In this document: positions 42,550-50,832 of the stretch, one piece after another
Layout of the letters: the number at the start of each line of letters is the position of its first letter
How positions within the stretch are numbered: the first letter of the stretch is position 1
Source: Betaproteobacteria bacterium SG8_41
Lineage (GTDB): Bacteria; Pseudomonadota; Gammaproteobacteria; Burkholderiales; SG8-41
NCBI GenBank assembly: GCA_001303585.1
Contig: LJTT01000007.1
Location: 138,031-202,030 of the forward strand
Direction of reading: 5' to 3'
Length of the DNA stretch: 64,000 nucleotides
The notes under the pieces: model-generated
Told to the model about the DNA's origin: nothing
What the model saw: only the letters and a program-made list of their open reading frames with translations
Databases searched by the model: none
Made by a program: the position numbers and the translations under genes

Positions 42550-43056
42550 CGGGTCCACCCGGCCACGTCCGGCTGGCCGACACAAGCTCGTCTGCATTGC
42601 GCGCCAATGCACTGATTAGCGTGACAGCGTCATACAAATAACCGACCGCGGGGATAGGGTTTAAACGTGGAACCCTGGCCACCCGAAATCGGCTATACTT
42701 TAAATCAACTACTTACGACGCCCTCCCATTTCGTTCGAGGCTGACGCTCTTGCCGTTCTCCACGCCAGAATTCCTTTCTCATCGTCAAGCGTGCAGTTCC
42801 TGTCCCCGTAGCGAACAACAGCTCTCGTTGCCAGCACCGCGATCTGCCTCCGCGCGCCGTCCTCGGGCGTGTCGGCAGAGGATCGACCACCGCGGCATCA
42901 AGCGGATCGTGACTTCCTGACGCTACGGGCCCTATTGCAGCCGCCCGGCTTTGATTCTGATCAAACTGTGCCCGCGACGCGCACGGTAAATTCAGGCCAA
43001 CGTTCATTGCATCCGGGAGGATGCGTGCAGAAAGTTTCAATCTTTAGGGAAGCTCA
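42550..43056. other. Upstream region of rquA
   Basis: No convincing gene in 507 bp. An AT-rich tract lies at 42690-42712. The FNR box (42951-42964) and a TAAATT -10 candidate (42987-42992) lie near the right end, so the rquA transcript probably starts near 42999. Confidence 0.55.
42951..42964 (+). promoter_or_regulatory. FNR/Anr box of rquA
   Basis: TTGAT TCTG ATCAA is a perfect TTGAT-N4-ATCAA site, centred 99.5 bp before the start codon. TAAATT at 42987-42992 would give a transcript start near 42999, so the box centre is at about -41.5, the class II activator position. Confidence 0.85.
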
Positions 43057-43851
43057 ATGGAAACGTGGATGATGAATGGGGCATTTACCGTGTTGCTTCT
43101 TCTTGCATCGACAGGCCTCTTTTTCTTCGTGGTGACGCGAGGGGCGCTGCTGATGCGCGGACTGTCATCAGACTCGAACAGCGACAAGTCGCACGTCTAT
43201 CCGATCTATTCGAATATGCGGCTGATCAAACTGGTCGATTTTCAGCCCGTGATCTCGGCGATATTGCTTTTTCAGTATAGCCGGCTGGTGTCGAAGATCG
43301 TCTCCGGGCTCAAGCAGTCCGACTTGAGAGACAAGAAAGTGCTCATTACGTCATGCGCATTCGGAAACGTGCTCCCGCGGGTTGTGAATGCCGCCGTCCA
43401 GGGCGGTGCCGAGCGCGTCGTCATCGCGGACATCATCCGCAACGAGCTCCTGCATGCGAAAAGCAAGCTTGCCGACTTTTCAGGGAAAGTGGATTTCATC
43501 GAAGATAACGCCACGGCCATGAAGCAGACCGAAAGCGATGTCGCCGCCAACGTCATGTTCTTTTTGCTTCATGAGCTGCCGCACGACCTGAAGGGACAGG
43601 CGCTCCGCGAGGCGGGGCGCATGCTCGCCCCCGGCGGGAAACTCTATCTTGCCGAATTTCACCGGCCTGAATTGTGGGTGCTGCGCGCCCTGAGCTGGGT
43701 CTACTTCAAGGTTTTCGAGCCGCTGGGCCTTGCGCTGTGGGATACGCACGACCCGCTCGACTGTCTGGAGAACATGGGGGGATGGGTGTGCGAACGCACG
43801 ACGTACTTTTTCGGCAATTTCCAGATAATCACTGCGACAAAACAGGAGTAG
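43057..43851 (+). CDS. rquA: RquA-like methyltransferase-fold protein (rhodoquinone biosynthesis)
   Basis: 264 residues. RquA converts ubiquinone to rhodoquinone, the low-potential quinone used in fumarate respiration. An N-terminal membrane helix (about 7-32) is followed by a SAM-methyltransferase-like fold whose motif I is atypical (VLITSCAFGNVLPRVV). The segments NVMFFLLHELPHDLKG, MLAPGGKLYLAEFHRPELW and FEPLGLALWD match RquA as I know it. AGGGAAGCTCA precedes ATG 43057. The adjacent ubiUVT genes and a perfect FNR box support an anaerobic quinone role. The alternative is an unassigned class I methyltransferase. Confidence 0.72.
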   Translation: METWMMNGAFTVLLLLASTGLFFFVVTRGALLMRGLSSDSNSDKSHVYPIYSNMRLIKLVDFQPVISAILLFQYSRLVSKIVSGLKQSDLRDKKVLITSCAFGNVLPRVVNAAVQGGAERVVIADIIRNELLHAKSKLADFSGKVDFIEDNATAMKQTESDVAANVMFFLLHELPHDLKGQALREAGRMLAPGGKLYLAEFHRPELWVLRALSWVYFKVFEPLGLALWDTHDPLDCLENMGGWVCERTTYFFGNFQIITATKQE

Positions 43852-43912
43852 AGGCCTGACCGCGGTTTCGCAAAGGGCGATGAACGGCTATCGTCCTGGC
43901 CACGGGTTGCCT

Positions 43913-43926
43913 TTGATCTGGGTCAA
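43913..43926 (+). promoter_or_regulatory. FNR/Anr box of ubiUVT
   Basis: TTGAT CTGG GTCAA matches 9 of 10 consensus positions and is centred 108.5 bp before the ubiU start. TAACTT at 43949-43954 would give a transcript start near 43961, placing the box centre at about -41.5. Confidence 0.82.
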
Positions 43927-44027
43927 CGACGAGGCGCAGCCCCTGCGGTAACTTGGCGCTTGTTTTGGGCGGCTGCCAGGACGTCGGCCGCCGGATGCAG
44001 CCCTAAAGATAATCGACAGCACGCCAA

Positions 44028-45077
44028 GTGCATTCCTCCCCGACGAGCGTTTCCGACGAGAGCGGCCCGCAGCCGCCCTCCTTCGAACTGGTGTGCCCCG
44101 CAGGCGCCCTGCCTTCGCTCCGCGCTGCGGTGGACAATGGCGCCGACTGTGTCTACCTCGGGTTCCGCGACGACACCAACGCGCGCAATTTCACCGGACT
44201 CAATTTCGATGAAGCTGCCGCCCGCGAAGGCCTGCGCTACGCGCACGCTCGCGGCGCCCGGGTGCTGCTCGCCATCAACACCTACCCGCAGGCCGGCAAC
44301 TGGAAGCGCTGGACGCGCGCGGTAGACAAGGCGGCGGAGATGGGATTCGACGCGATCATCATCGCCGATGCCGGCCTGATGGAGTACGCCGCTAGCGTAC
44401 ATCCGGATCTGGCTCTGCATCTCTCGGTCCAGGGCTCCGCTACCAATTACGAAGCGATTAATTTCTATCACGACCAGTTCAAGATCCGGCGCGCCGTGCT
44501 TCCGCGCGTGCTGGCCCTGGCGCAGGTGGAACAGGTGGTGCGCAACACGCCGGTCGAGATGGAGGTGTTCGGTTTCGGCGGGCTATGCATCATGGTCGAG
44601 GGCCGATGCGCGCTGTCCGGCTACGTGACCGGCTGCTCCCCAAACATGGCCGGGGCGTGTTCTCCGGCCTCAGCGGTTCGCTGGCTGCAGACACCGCAGG
44701 GAATGGAGAGCCGCCTCAACGGCATGCTCGTCGATCGCTTCGCCGATGGAGAGCGTGCCGGCTATCCCACCTTGTGCAAAGGGCGCTACACGGTTCGCGG
44801 CGAGACGTACTACGCGATCGAGGAGCCGGCGAGCTTGAATGCCCTCGAGCTCCTGCCGCAGCTCATGGAGATGGGCGTCCGGGCGGTGAAGATCGAAGGC
44901 CGCCAGCGCAGTCCCGCGTACGTGGCGCAGGTGACGCGCGTCTGGCGCGATGCGATCGATGCCTGCCGGCGCCAGCCACGCGCATTTAGGCCGAGGCCTG
45001 AGTGGATGCAGTCGCTCGACCGTGTCTCCGAAGGCCAGAGCCACACGCTCGGCGCCTATCACCGCGCCTGGAAGTGA
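44028..45077 (+). CDS. ubiU: UbiU, O2-independent ubiquinone hydroxylation subunit (U32 family)
   Basis: 349 residues. UbiU and UbiV form an iron-sulfur complex that hydroxylates the ubiquinone ring using prephenate instead of oxygen. The core starts at FELVCPAGALPSLRAAVDNGADCVYLG. The four cluster Cys match the E. coli spacing of C169-x6-C176-x16-C193-x38-C232: GGLCIMVEGRC, AGACSPAS and YPTLCKGRY. The start is GTG 44028; no strong ribosome site is visible and the first 15 residues are poorly conserved. ubiV follows one base after the stop. Confidence 0.95.
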   Translation: MHSSPTSVSDESGPQPPSFELVCPAGALPSLRAAVDNGADCVYLGFRDDTNARNFTGLNFDEAAAREGLRYAHARGARVLLAINTYPQAGNWKRWTRAVDKAAEMGFDAIIIADAGLMEYAASVHPDLALHLSVQGSATNYEAINFYHDQFKIRRAVLPRVLALAQVEQVVRNTPVEMEVFGFGGLCIMVEGRCALSGYVTGCSPNMAGACSPASAVRWLQTPQGMESRLNGMLVDRFADGERAGYPTLCKGRYTVRGETYYAIEEPASLNALELLPQLMEMGVRAVKIEGRQRSPAYVAQVTRVWRDAIDACRRQPRAFRPRPEWMQSLDRVSEGQSHTLGAYHRAWK

Positions 45078-45078
45078 A

Positions 45079-45972
45079 ATGAAGGTCGCTCTCGGACCCT
45101 TGCTCTATTACTGGCCGGTCGACGCGGTCTACGCGTTCTACGACGAGATCGCCAACTCCGCAGCGGACGTCGTCTACCTGGGTGAGGTCGTGTGTTCCCG
45201 CCGCCGCGAGCTGCGGCTCGAGCACTGGCTCGAAATCGCCCAGCGCCTCGAACGCGCCGGCAAGGAAGTCGTGCTCTCGACGCTGGCCCTAATCGAATCC
45301 GAGGCCGATCTGCGAGGCGTGCGTAAAGTCGTGAGCAACGCGCGCTTCCGGCTGGAAGCCAACGAATGGGGCGCGGTGCAGCTGCTGCGGGGGCGAGTGC
45401 CGTTCGTGGCGGGTCCGCATCTCAACATCTACAATCCCGCGACGCTGTCGCTGCTGGCGAAACTCGGCGCCTGCCGCTGGGTCGCGCCGGTGGAAATTAC
45501 GCGCGAAGCCTTGGATGGATTGCAGGGCGCCCGGCCGCAAGCTCTCGAAACCGAGATCTTCGCTCACGGTCGCGCGCCGCTTGCTTCTTCAGCGCGCTGT
45601 TTTACCGCCCGCCATTACAACGTGCCCAAGGATACCTGCGGATTTCCATGCCTTGACCATCCCGGGGGGCTCGCGCTCGCGACGCGCGAGGATCAGCCGT
45701 TGCTCATCCTGAATGGAACCCAGACGCTGTCCGCGGCGACTTACAACCTCCTTGGCGAGGCGGACGCGCTGCGCGCGATGGGGGTCGACGTCCTGCGCGT
45801 AAGCCCACAGTCGCAGGGAACCGCCGGTGTTCTGGGTGCTTTTCGTCGCTGGGCGAATGGCGAGCTTTCCGCTGCCGTGGCCGCGCGACAGGCGACGGCA
45901 CAAGCAGATGCCTGCTGCAACGGGTTCTGGCACGGCCGGGCGGGCATGGAGCTCGTCAGCGCACCCCACTGA
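45079..45972 (+). CDS. ubiV: UbiV, O2-independent ubiquinone hydroxylation subunit (U32 family)
   Basis: 297 residues from ATG 45079, one base after the ubiU stop. A longer frame into ubiU is rejected because KVALGPLLYYWP is the family N-terminus. The cluster ligands are Cys39 (GEVVCSRRRE) and three Cys spaced as in E. coli 180/193/197: ARCFTARHYNVPKDTCGFPC. The EANEWGAVQLL and AGPHLNIYNPATL segments are conserved in the family. It acts as a heterodimer with UbiU. Confidence 0.95.
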   Translation: MKVALGPLLYYWPVDAVYAFYDEIANSAADVVYLGEVVCSRRRELRLEHWLEIAQRLERAGKEVVLSTLALIESEADLRGVRKVVSNARFRLEANEWGAVQLLRGRVPFVAGPHLNIYNPATLSLLAKLGACRWVAPVEITREALDGLQGARPQALETEIFAHGRAPLASSARCFTARHYNVPKDTCGFPCLDHPGGLALATREDQPLLILNGTQTLSAATYNLLGEADALRAMGVDVLRVSPQSQGTAGVLGAFRRWANGELSAAVAARQATAQADACCNGFWHGRAGMELVSAPH

Positions 45973-45992
45973 TTGCCAGAGCAAAAGCTGCA

Positions 45993-46472
45993 ATGAACAT
46001 GAAGCCATTCCGTCTGCCTGACACCCTGGCGCGAATCGCCACCGCCCTGCCGCAGACGCCGCCGGCGTTCGCGTTCTGCCTGGCGCTCAATGCGATGCGC
46101 GATCGCCTGCTCACGGACGAACTTCGCGCCGCACTCGAAGGAAAGAATCTTCGTCTCCAGGTCAAAGACGCCGGCCTCACCCTGAATTTCACTTTCAGGC
46201 GCGGCCGCTTCCTTCCCTCGAGCGGGGCCACCGATCCCGATCTCACGATCGCCGCCACGGCCTACGATTTTGGGTGCCTCGCGTCGCGCAGCGAGGATTC
46301 CGACACCTTGTTCTTTGCTCGCCGGCTGGTGATGCAGGGCGACACCGATCTCGGTCTGCTGGTGAAGAACACGCTCGACGCGGCGGACCTCCCGGCCTTC
46401 ACTATGGCGGATGTTGCCCCGCACCGCGTTCTGCAACGCCTTGCAACCCTTGTCCTCCCCGGCCGCCCCTAG
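45993..46472 (+). CDS. ubiT: UbiT, SCP2-domain accessory protein of anaerobic ubiquinone synthesis
   Basis: 159 residues, one SCP2 sterol-carrier domain (about 40-140): LNFTFRRGRFLPSSGATDPDLTIAATAYDF and VMQGDTDLGLLVKNTLDAAD. UbiT binds isoprenoid quinone intermediates for UbiUV. It follows ubiV by 20 bp; the ribosome site is weak, so coupling is likely. With ubiU and ubiV it completes the known ubiTUV set. Confidence 0.93.
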   Translation: MNMKPFRLPDTLARIATALPQTPPAFAFCLALNAMRDRLLTDELRAALEGKNLRLQVKDAGLTLNFTFRRGRFLPSSGATDPDLTIAATAYDFGCLASRSEDSDTLFFARRLVMQGDTDLGLLVKNTLDAADLPAFTMADVAPHRVLQRLATLVLPGRP

Positions 46473-46855
46473 TGAAAAGTGAGAGGCTTGCGACAGGCCT
46501 CATGTTGGAGCCTCGCACGCTTTCCAGGTAAATCTGTTCGTTAGATCAGGGCGGTAACCGCCTTTAGTGACGGCTGGAACGGGCGCTTTGCAGGCTTCCA
46601 ATCGCACTGGAGCGTCCGCTATGTGGCCTATCTGCCAGGAACCGTGTGCGCGGGCGCCTAACGAAGCTTAACCCGCGCGCGCCCATCCGATGCTGTCCTG
46701 AAGCACCGGCAGCCGCAGCGCCACGATCCTCGGTCGGTCGACACGCCATCGAGCCCCCGGACGAGACCGCGCCGGATTAGAATGCGCGTCACGCGCTTTT
46801 CACAACAGTCCAGAAAAACTCCAACCCTTTTCCAATCACCAGGGAGAACCCCGTC
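46473..46855. other. Intergenic stretch after ubiT
   Basis: No gene. A small hairpin, GAGGC (46483-46487) and GCCTC (46497-46501) with a 9-nt loop, follows the ubiT stop but lacks a T-run. The rest is featureless up to the ribosome site of the Bug receptor gene. Confidence 0.45.
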
Positions 46856-47821
46856 ATGAAAAAGTCATGGTACCTTGTTGTTGCGGCGGTCGCGATTGCG
46901 AGCACGGCGACCGGGAGCTTCGCGCAGACTTATGGCAAGAGGCCGGTGCGCGTGCTGGTGGCCTCTTCGCCTGGCGGACCGTCCGATACCCAGATCCGCT
47001 TGTTGGTGCCCGTCATGAGCGAAGTGATGGGACAAATGCTGATCGTGGACAACCGTCCCAGTGCCAACGGCGTCCTGGCAACCGAAATTGCAGCGAAGGC
47101 GAACCCGGATGGCCACACCTTGGCCGTCGGCAACAGCGGCACGCATGCGGTCAACGCGACGCTGTATCGCAAGCTGGGTTACGACCCGATCAGGGATTTT
47201 GCGCCCGTGAGCCAGTTCTCGACCACGGGCATGGTGGTTGCCGCCAATCCACGGCTCCCGGGTGGGACGATCCAGGATCTGATGCAGTCGGCGAAGAGCC
47301 AGCCCGGTAAATACAACGTCGCCGTGGCTGGCGCGACGGGTGAACTTGCCGGCGACGCCCTCTGGGCAATGCTCAAGGTCAAGATGACCAATGTCCGATA
47401 CAAAGGAAGCTCGCCGGCGACGCTCGCCACGCTGTCCGGGGAAACCGACCTCTCGCTTCTCACGCCACTGGCCACCAAGGGCCACATCATGGCGGGCAAG
47501 CTGAAAGCGTACGGCATCACGAGCAACAAGCGCTCACCGGTTCTCCCGGACGTGCCGACCATGGCCGAGCAGGGCGTGAAAGGCTATGACTTTCAGTTCT
47601 GGAACGGACTGTTCGCGCCCGCGAACACGCCGAAGGCCACCATCCGCGCCGCGAACAGGGGAATCGTGCAGGCGCTGCGCACGCCGAGCGTGAAGAAGCG
47701 CTTCGACGACCTCGGCCTGGTGATCGTCGGCAATACGCCGGAGGAATTTGCTCAGGTCGTCAAGACCGACGTCGCCAAATTCCGCAAGATCATCATCGAG
47801 TCCGGCATTCCGCGCCTGTAA
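46856..47821 (+). CDS. Bug-family (TctC) tripartite tricarboxylate transporter receptor
   Basis: 321 residues. Signal peptide to about GSFAQ, then TYGKRPVRVLVASSPGGPSDTQIRLL, VDNRPSANGVLATEIAA, VAVAGATGELAGDALW and VRYKGSSPATLATLSGETDLS. AGGGAGAACCCCGTC precedes ATG 46856. A periplasmic carboxylate receptor without adjacent tctAB. It lies upstream of the hydrolase at 48013, but a 190-bp gap makes co-transcription uncertain. Confidence 0.93.
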   Translation: MKKSWYLVVAAVAIASTATGSFAQTYGKRPVRVLVASSPGGPSDTQIRLLVPVMSEVMGQMLIVDNRPSANGVLATEIAAKANPDGHTLAVGNSGTHAVNATLYRKLGYDPIRDFAPVSQFSTTGMVVAANPRLPGGTIQDLMQSAKSQPGKYNVAVAGATGELAGDALWAMLKVKMTNVRYKGSSPATLATLSGETDLSLLTPLATKGHIMAGKLKAYGITSNKRSPVLPDVPTMAEQGVKGYDFQFWNGLFAPANTPKATIRAANRGIVQALRTPSVKKRFDDLGLVIVGNTPEEFAQVVKTDVAKFRKIIIESGIPRL

Positions 47822-48012
47822 GGCCCGGCGCTCCGTCAGCAACATATGGAATCGGATCACCGCGACCACGAAATGCTGTGGTCACGCACGGGCAATGGCC
47901 TGCTCGCTGAAAGTCTGCGCAGGAAAACGCGGACGGTTCCGTGTGGTTACGTGGCTCTGCTGTTCTGTTACATGACCGGCTTTTAGCCTGATCGAAAGGG
48001 AGGACACACCCG

Positions 48013-49212
48013 ATGGCGAGTTCGAAGCTGCCGGATGGGGAACTCGCGTTTACCTATTTCCCCGACAACTACCGCTGGTCGCACGGCGTGCTCATCGCGC
48101 TGGGCGGCGCCCCTTGGGGCGGCGCCGAAATCGATGAAGTGCATCGTATCGGCCTGCGCCTGAAGAATCGCGTCGGTGATGACGCGGCCTGGTTCCAGGA
48201 ATGGGCGGGCGAAGCCGAGCGGCTGGAAAAGCTGGGCCACGCGAGCGCGGCCGCGGGCAATTCGCTCACCGCCGCCTCGTACCTCTTCAGGGCCGCGCAC
48301 TATTATCACGTCGGCGAGCGTTTCGTGCAGCCCAAGACCGACGAGAGCCAGGCCGCCTACCGGCGCGGCGTAGACGCGTTCCGAAAAGCTGCCGGCCTGG
48401 ACCCGCGCCGTCGCGTCGAGCACGTGGAGGTCCCGTACGAAGGAACCAGTCTCCCGGGCATCATCGTGCATGCCGATGCCGCGCCCGGCCGCGCTGCAAA
48501 AGGCCCTGTCATGCTGTTCCTGGACGGCTTCGACGTCACCAAGGAGATCCAGTACTTCCGGGGCGTTCCTGATCTCCCCGCACGCGGAGTGTCATGCCTG
48601 ATACTGGACGGCCCCGGCAATGGCGAGGCGATTCGTTTCCGCAATCTGTACCTGCATCACGAGACCGAGCGGCATGCCGGCGCGGCATTTGATTTCCTTG
48701 CGGCGAGGCCGGAGTTCGACGCAAAACGCATCGGCATCATGGCGCTCAGCCTCGGCGGCTACTACGCGCCGCGGGCCGCGTCGATGGATCCCCGCTTTGC
48801 GTGCTGCATCTCCTGGGGTCCGGAGTGGGACTACCATACGAAATGGCAGCAGCGTCTTGCCCGGATCGAGCGCGGAGAAATTCTTTCGCTGTCGGTGCCC
48901 TGGCAACATCTCCTCTGGGTTTTCGGCGTCAAGACCAAGGAAGAAGCGTTCAAGAAGCTGGAGGGCTTCAAGCTCGATGGCGTCGTGCAGAAAATGAAAT
49001 GCCCCTACCTCCTGGTGCACGGCGAAGGCGACCAGCAGGCGCCGTTCGAGCACGCGAAGCACACGATCGAGGCTTGCGGCTCGAAACAGAAGGAACTCAA
49101 AGTCTTCACACGGGAAGAAGGCGGCTACCATCACTGCCAGGTGGACAACGTCAGCATCGGCACCACTTACATGTGGGACTGGGCGGCAAGGGTTCTGATG
49201 GCGGGAACGTAA
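48013..49212 (+). CDS. Alpha/beta hydrolase of the FrsA / dihydropseudooxynicotine-hydrolase type
   Basis: 399 residues. An N-terminal helical cap (about 1-125: LEKLGHASAAAGNSLTAASYLFRAAHYYHV) precedes the hydrolase core. LFLDGFDVTKE is the oxyanion loop, IGIMALSLGGYYAPRAA the nucleophile elbow (ALSLGG), LLVHGEGDQQAPFEHA the acid and EEGGYHHCQVD the His. This layout matches C-C or C-N bond hydrolases of N-heterocycle breakdown. GGGAGGACACACCCG precedes ATG 48013. The molybdenum hydroxylase genes that follow fit an N-heteroaromatic or carbonyl pathway, but the substrate is not shown. Confidence 0.85.
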   Translation: MASSKLPDGELAFTYFPDNYRWSHGVLIALGGAPWGGAEIDEVHRIGLRLKNRVGDDAAWFQEWAGEAERLEKLGHASAAAGNSLTAASYLFRAAHYYHVGERFVQPKTDESQAAYRRGVDAFRKAAGLDPRRRVEHVEVPYEGTSLPGIIVHADAAPGRAAKGPVMLFLDGFDVTKEIQYFRGVPDLPARGVSCLILDGPGNGEAIRFRNLYLHHETERHAGAAFDFLAARPEFDAKRIGIMALSLGGYYAPRAASMDPRFACCISWGPEWDYHTKWQQRLARIERGEILSLSVPWQHLLWVFGVKTKEEAFKKLEGFKLDGVVQKMKCPYLLVHGEGDQQAPFEHAKHTIEACGSKQKELKVFTREEGGYHHCQVDNVSIGTTYMWDWAARVLMAGT

Positions 49213-49474
49213 AGTCGTCACGGCGCAAGAACGGGCGGCAGGTTACTCTTTCTGCAGCCCGATCGGAATGTGAAACTGGCCCTCCCTCTTGCAACAGGGA
49301 CCTGCTCCCCATTTCGCACCAATCCCGCAAACCTTGATTTAACACAACTCTTGCGGTGCCAGGATTCGCTACATTCCAGCAAGCGCCAAGTCCCATCATC
49401 ACTCTGGCGCTGGGTCATGACAACCACCTGGGCCGTGTAACTTTCTGAAATAGCCCAAAAATCAGGGGAGGAAA

Positions 49475-50347
49475 ATGCGCGAGATGCGTTATGAGGCGCC
49501 AAGAACACTGGAAGCGGCGCTAGCCCTGCTCTCGAGCGCCAATGGGCAGGCAAGAGTACTGGCCGGCGGCACGGACCTGCTGATCGGGATGCGGGCGGGC
49601 CACGTTGCGCCCGAGTTGCTGGTCGACGTCAAAGGCATCACCGAGATGACGTCGATTCTCGCCGAGAACGGGGGGTTCCGTCTCGGAGCTGCCGTCACCT
49701 GCATGGACCTGGTCGAGCATGAGGCGTTCGCCAAGGCATGGCCGGGCGTGATCGATGCGGTCAAGCTGATCGGTTCGATCCAGGTGAAAGGACGCGCGAC
49801 CGTAGGCGGCAATCTATGCAACGCCTCTCCTGCAGCGGACAGCGTTCCCGCCATGATCGCCGCCGACGCGTCGGTGAGCATTGCCGGGCCCAACGGTAAA
49901 CGCGAGGAACGCATAGAAAATTTCACCACAGGACCCGGCAAGACCGCGCTGGCGAAAGGCGAAATCGTCACCTCATTCCTGCTGCCGCGCCGCCTGCCGC
50001 ATTCGGGCGATGCCTATCTTCGCTTCACCCCGCGCACCGAGATGGACATTGCGGTCGTCGGAGCGGGCGTTAACCTTGCGCTGGACGACGGTGGCGTCTG
50101 TCGCCAGGCGCGAGTGAGCCTCGGGGCGGTCGCGGAGCGCGCGCTGCTGGTGCCTGAAGCGGCAGCGGCGCTGATCGGCTCCAAGGTCGACGCTGCCGCG
50201 CTCGAGCGCCTGGCCGCTGCCGCCAGCGCGGCCTGCCGGCCCATCGACGACAAGCGCGGAACCAGGGAATTCCGGATCAAGATAGCCGGTGTGATGGCGC
50301 GGCGCGCTGCGGAAATCGCGCTCGCAAGGGCGAGGGAGACGAGCTGA
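49475..50347 (+). CDS. Molybdenum hydroxylase FAD-binding subunit (CoxM/CutM-like)
   Basis: 290 residues of the FAD_binding_5 / CO_deh_flav_C type: FAD loops ARVLAGGTDLLIGMRAG and KGRATVGGNLCNASPAADS, and a C-terminal GTREFRIKIAGVMARRA. It carries electrons from the 2Fe-2S subunit to an acceptor. GGGAGGAAA precedes ATG 49475. Its stop overlaps the next start by 4 bp (ATGA). First gene of a four-gene operon (M, S, L, MoaD-like). Confidence 0.93.
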   Translation: MREMRYEAPRTLEAALALLSSANGQARVLAGGTDLLIGMRAGHVAPELLVDVKGITEMTSILAENGGFRLGAAVTCMDLVEHEAFAKAWPGVIDAVKLIGSIQVKGRATVGGNLCNASPAADSVPAMIAADASVSIAGPNGKREERIENFTTGPGKTALAKGEIVTSFLLPRRLPHSGDAYLRFTPRTEMDIAVVGAGVNLALDDGGVCRQARVSLGAVAERALLVPEAAAALIGSKVDAAALERLAAAASAACRPIDDKRGTREFRIKIAGVMARRAAEIALARARETS

Positions 50348-50832
50348 TGACGAAACATCACGTAACGACAACGGTCAACGGAGATGCCGTCGAGTTTCTT
50401 TGCGAAGCGCACGAGACCCTGCTCGAAGTGCTGCGCGACGGACTCGGCCTCACCGGGACCAAGGAAGGTTGCGGCACGGGCGATTGCGGCGCCTGCAGCG
50501 TAACGATCGACGGGCGCGTGGTGTGCTCCTGCCTGGTCCTCGGCGTTGAGGCCGAGGGCAAAGCGATACAGACGATCGAAGGTATGGCCGCCGGCACGCG
50601 ACTGCATCCGTTGCAGCGCAAGTTTCTCGAGCACGCCGGGCTGCAGTGCGGCATCTGCACGCCGGGAATTCTTGTCGCCGCCCGTTCGCTGCTGGAGCGC
50701 AATCCCGATCCAACCGAGGAAGAGGTCCGCTATTGGCTGGCCGGGAACCTGTGCCGCTGCACTGGATATAACAAGATCATCGATGCGGTGCTCGACGCCG
50801 CGCGCGAAATGCGGGGGGCTGACCATGCCTGA
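50347..50832 (+). CDS. Molybdenum hydroxylase 2Fe-2S subunit (CoxS-like)
   Basis: 161 residues. The plant-type cluster motif is EGCGTGDCGACSVTIDGRVVC. The C-terminal cluster motif is LQCGICTPGI and CRCTGY. Together they hold the two 2Fe-2S clusters of the xanthine dehydrogenase family. It overlaps its upstream neighbour by 4 bp and the catalytic subunit by 8 bp. Confidence 0.95.
   Translation: MTKHHVTTTVNGDAVEFLCEAHETLLEVLRDGLGLTGTKEGCGTGDCGACSVTIDGRVVCSCLVLGVEAEGKAIQTIEGMAAGTRLHPLQRKFLEHAGLQCGICTPGILVAARSLLERNPDPTEEEVRYWLAGNLCRCTGYNKIIDAVLDAAREMRGADHA

Noticed and set aside
42705-43040. 111-codon minus-strand frame upstream of rquA
   Set aside because: It covers the FNR box and -10 region of rquA and shows no protein motif.
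49331-49350. Possible FNR box (TTGATTTAACACAA)
   Set aside because: The right half-site CACAA deviates too far from ATCAA, and no -10 element lies at the expected distance.
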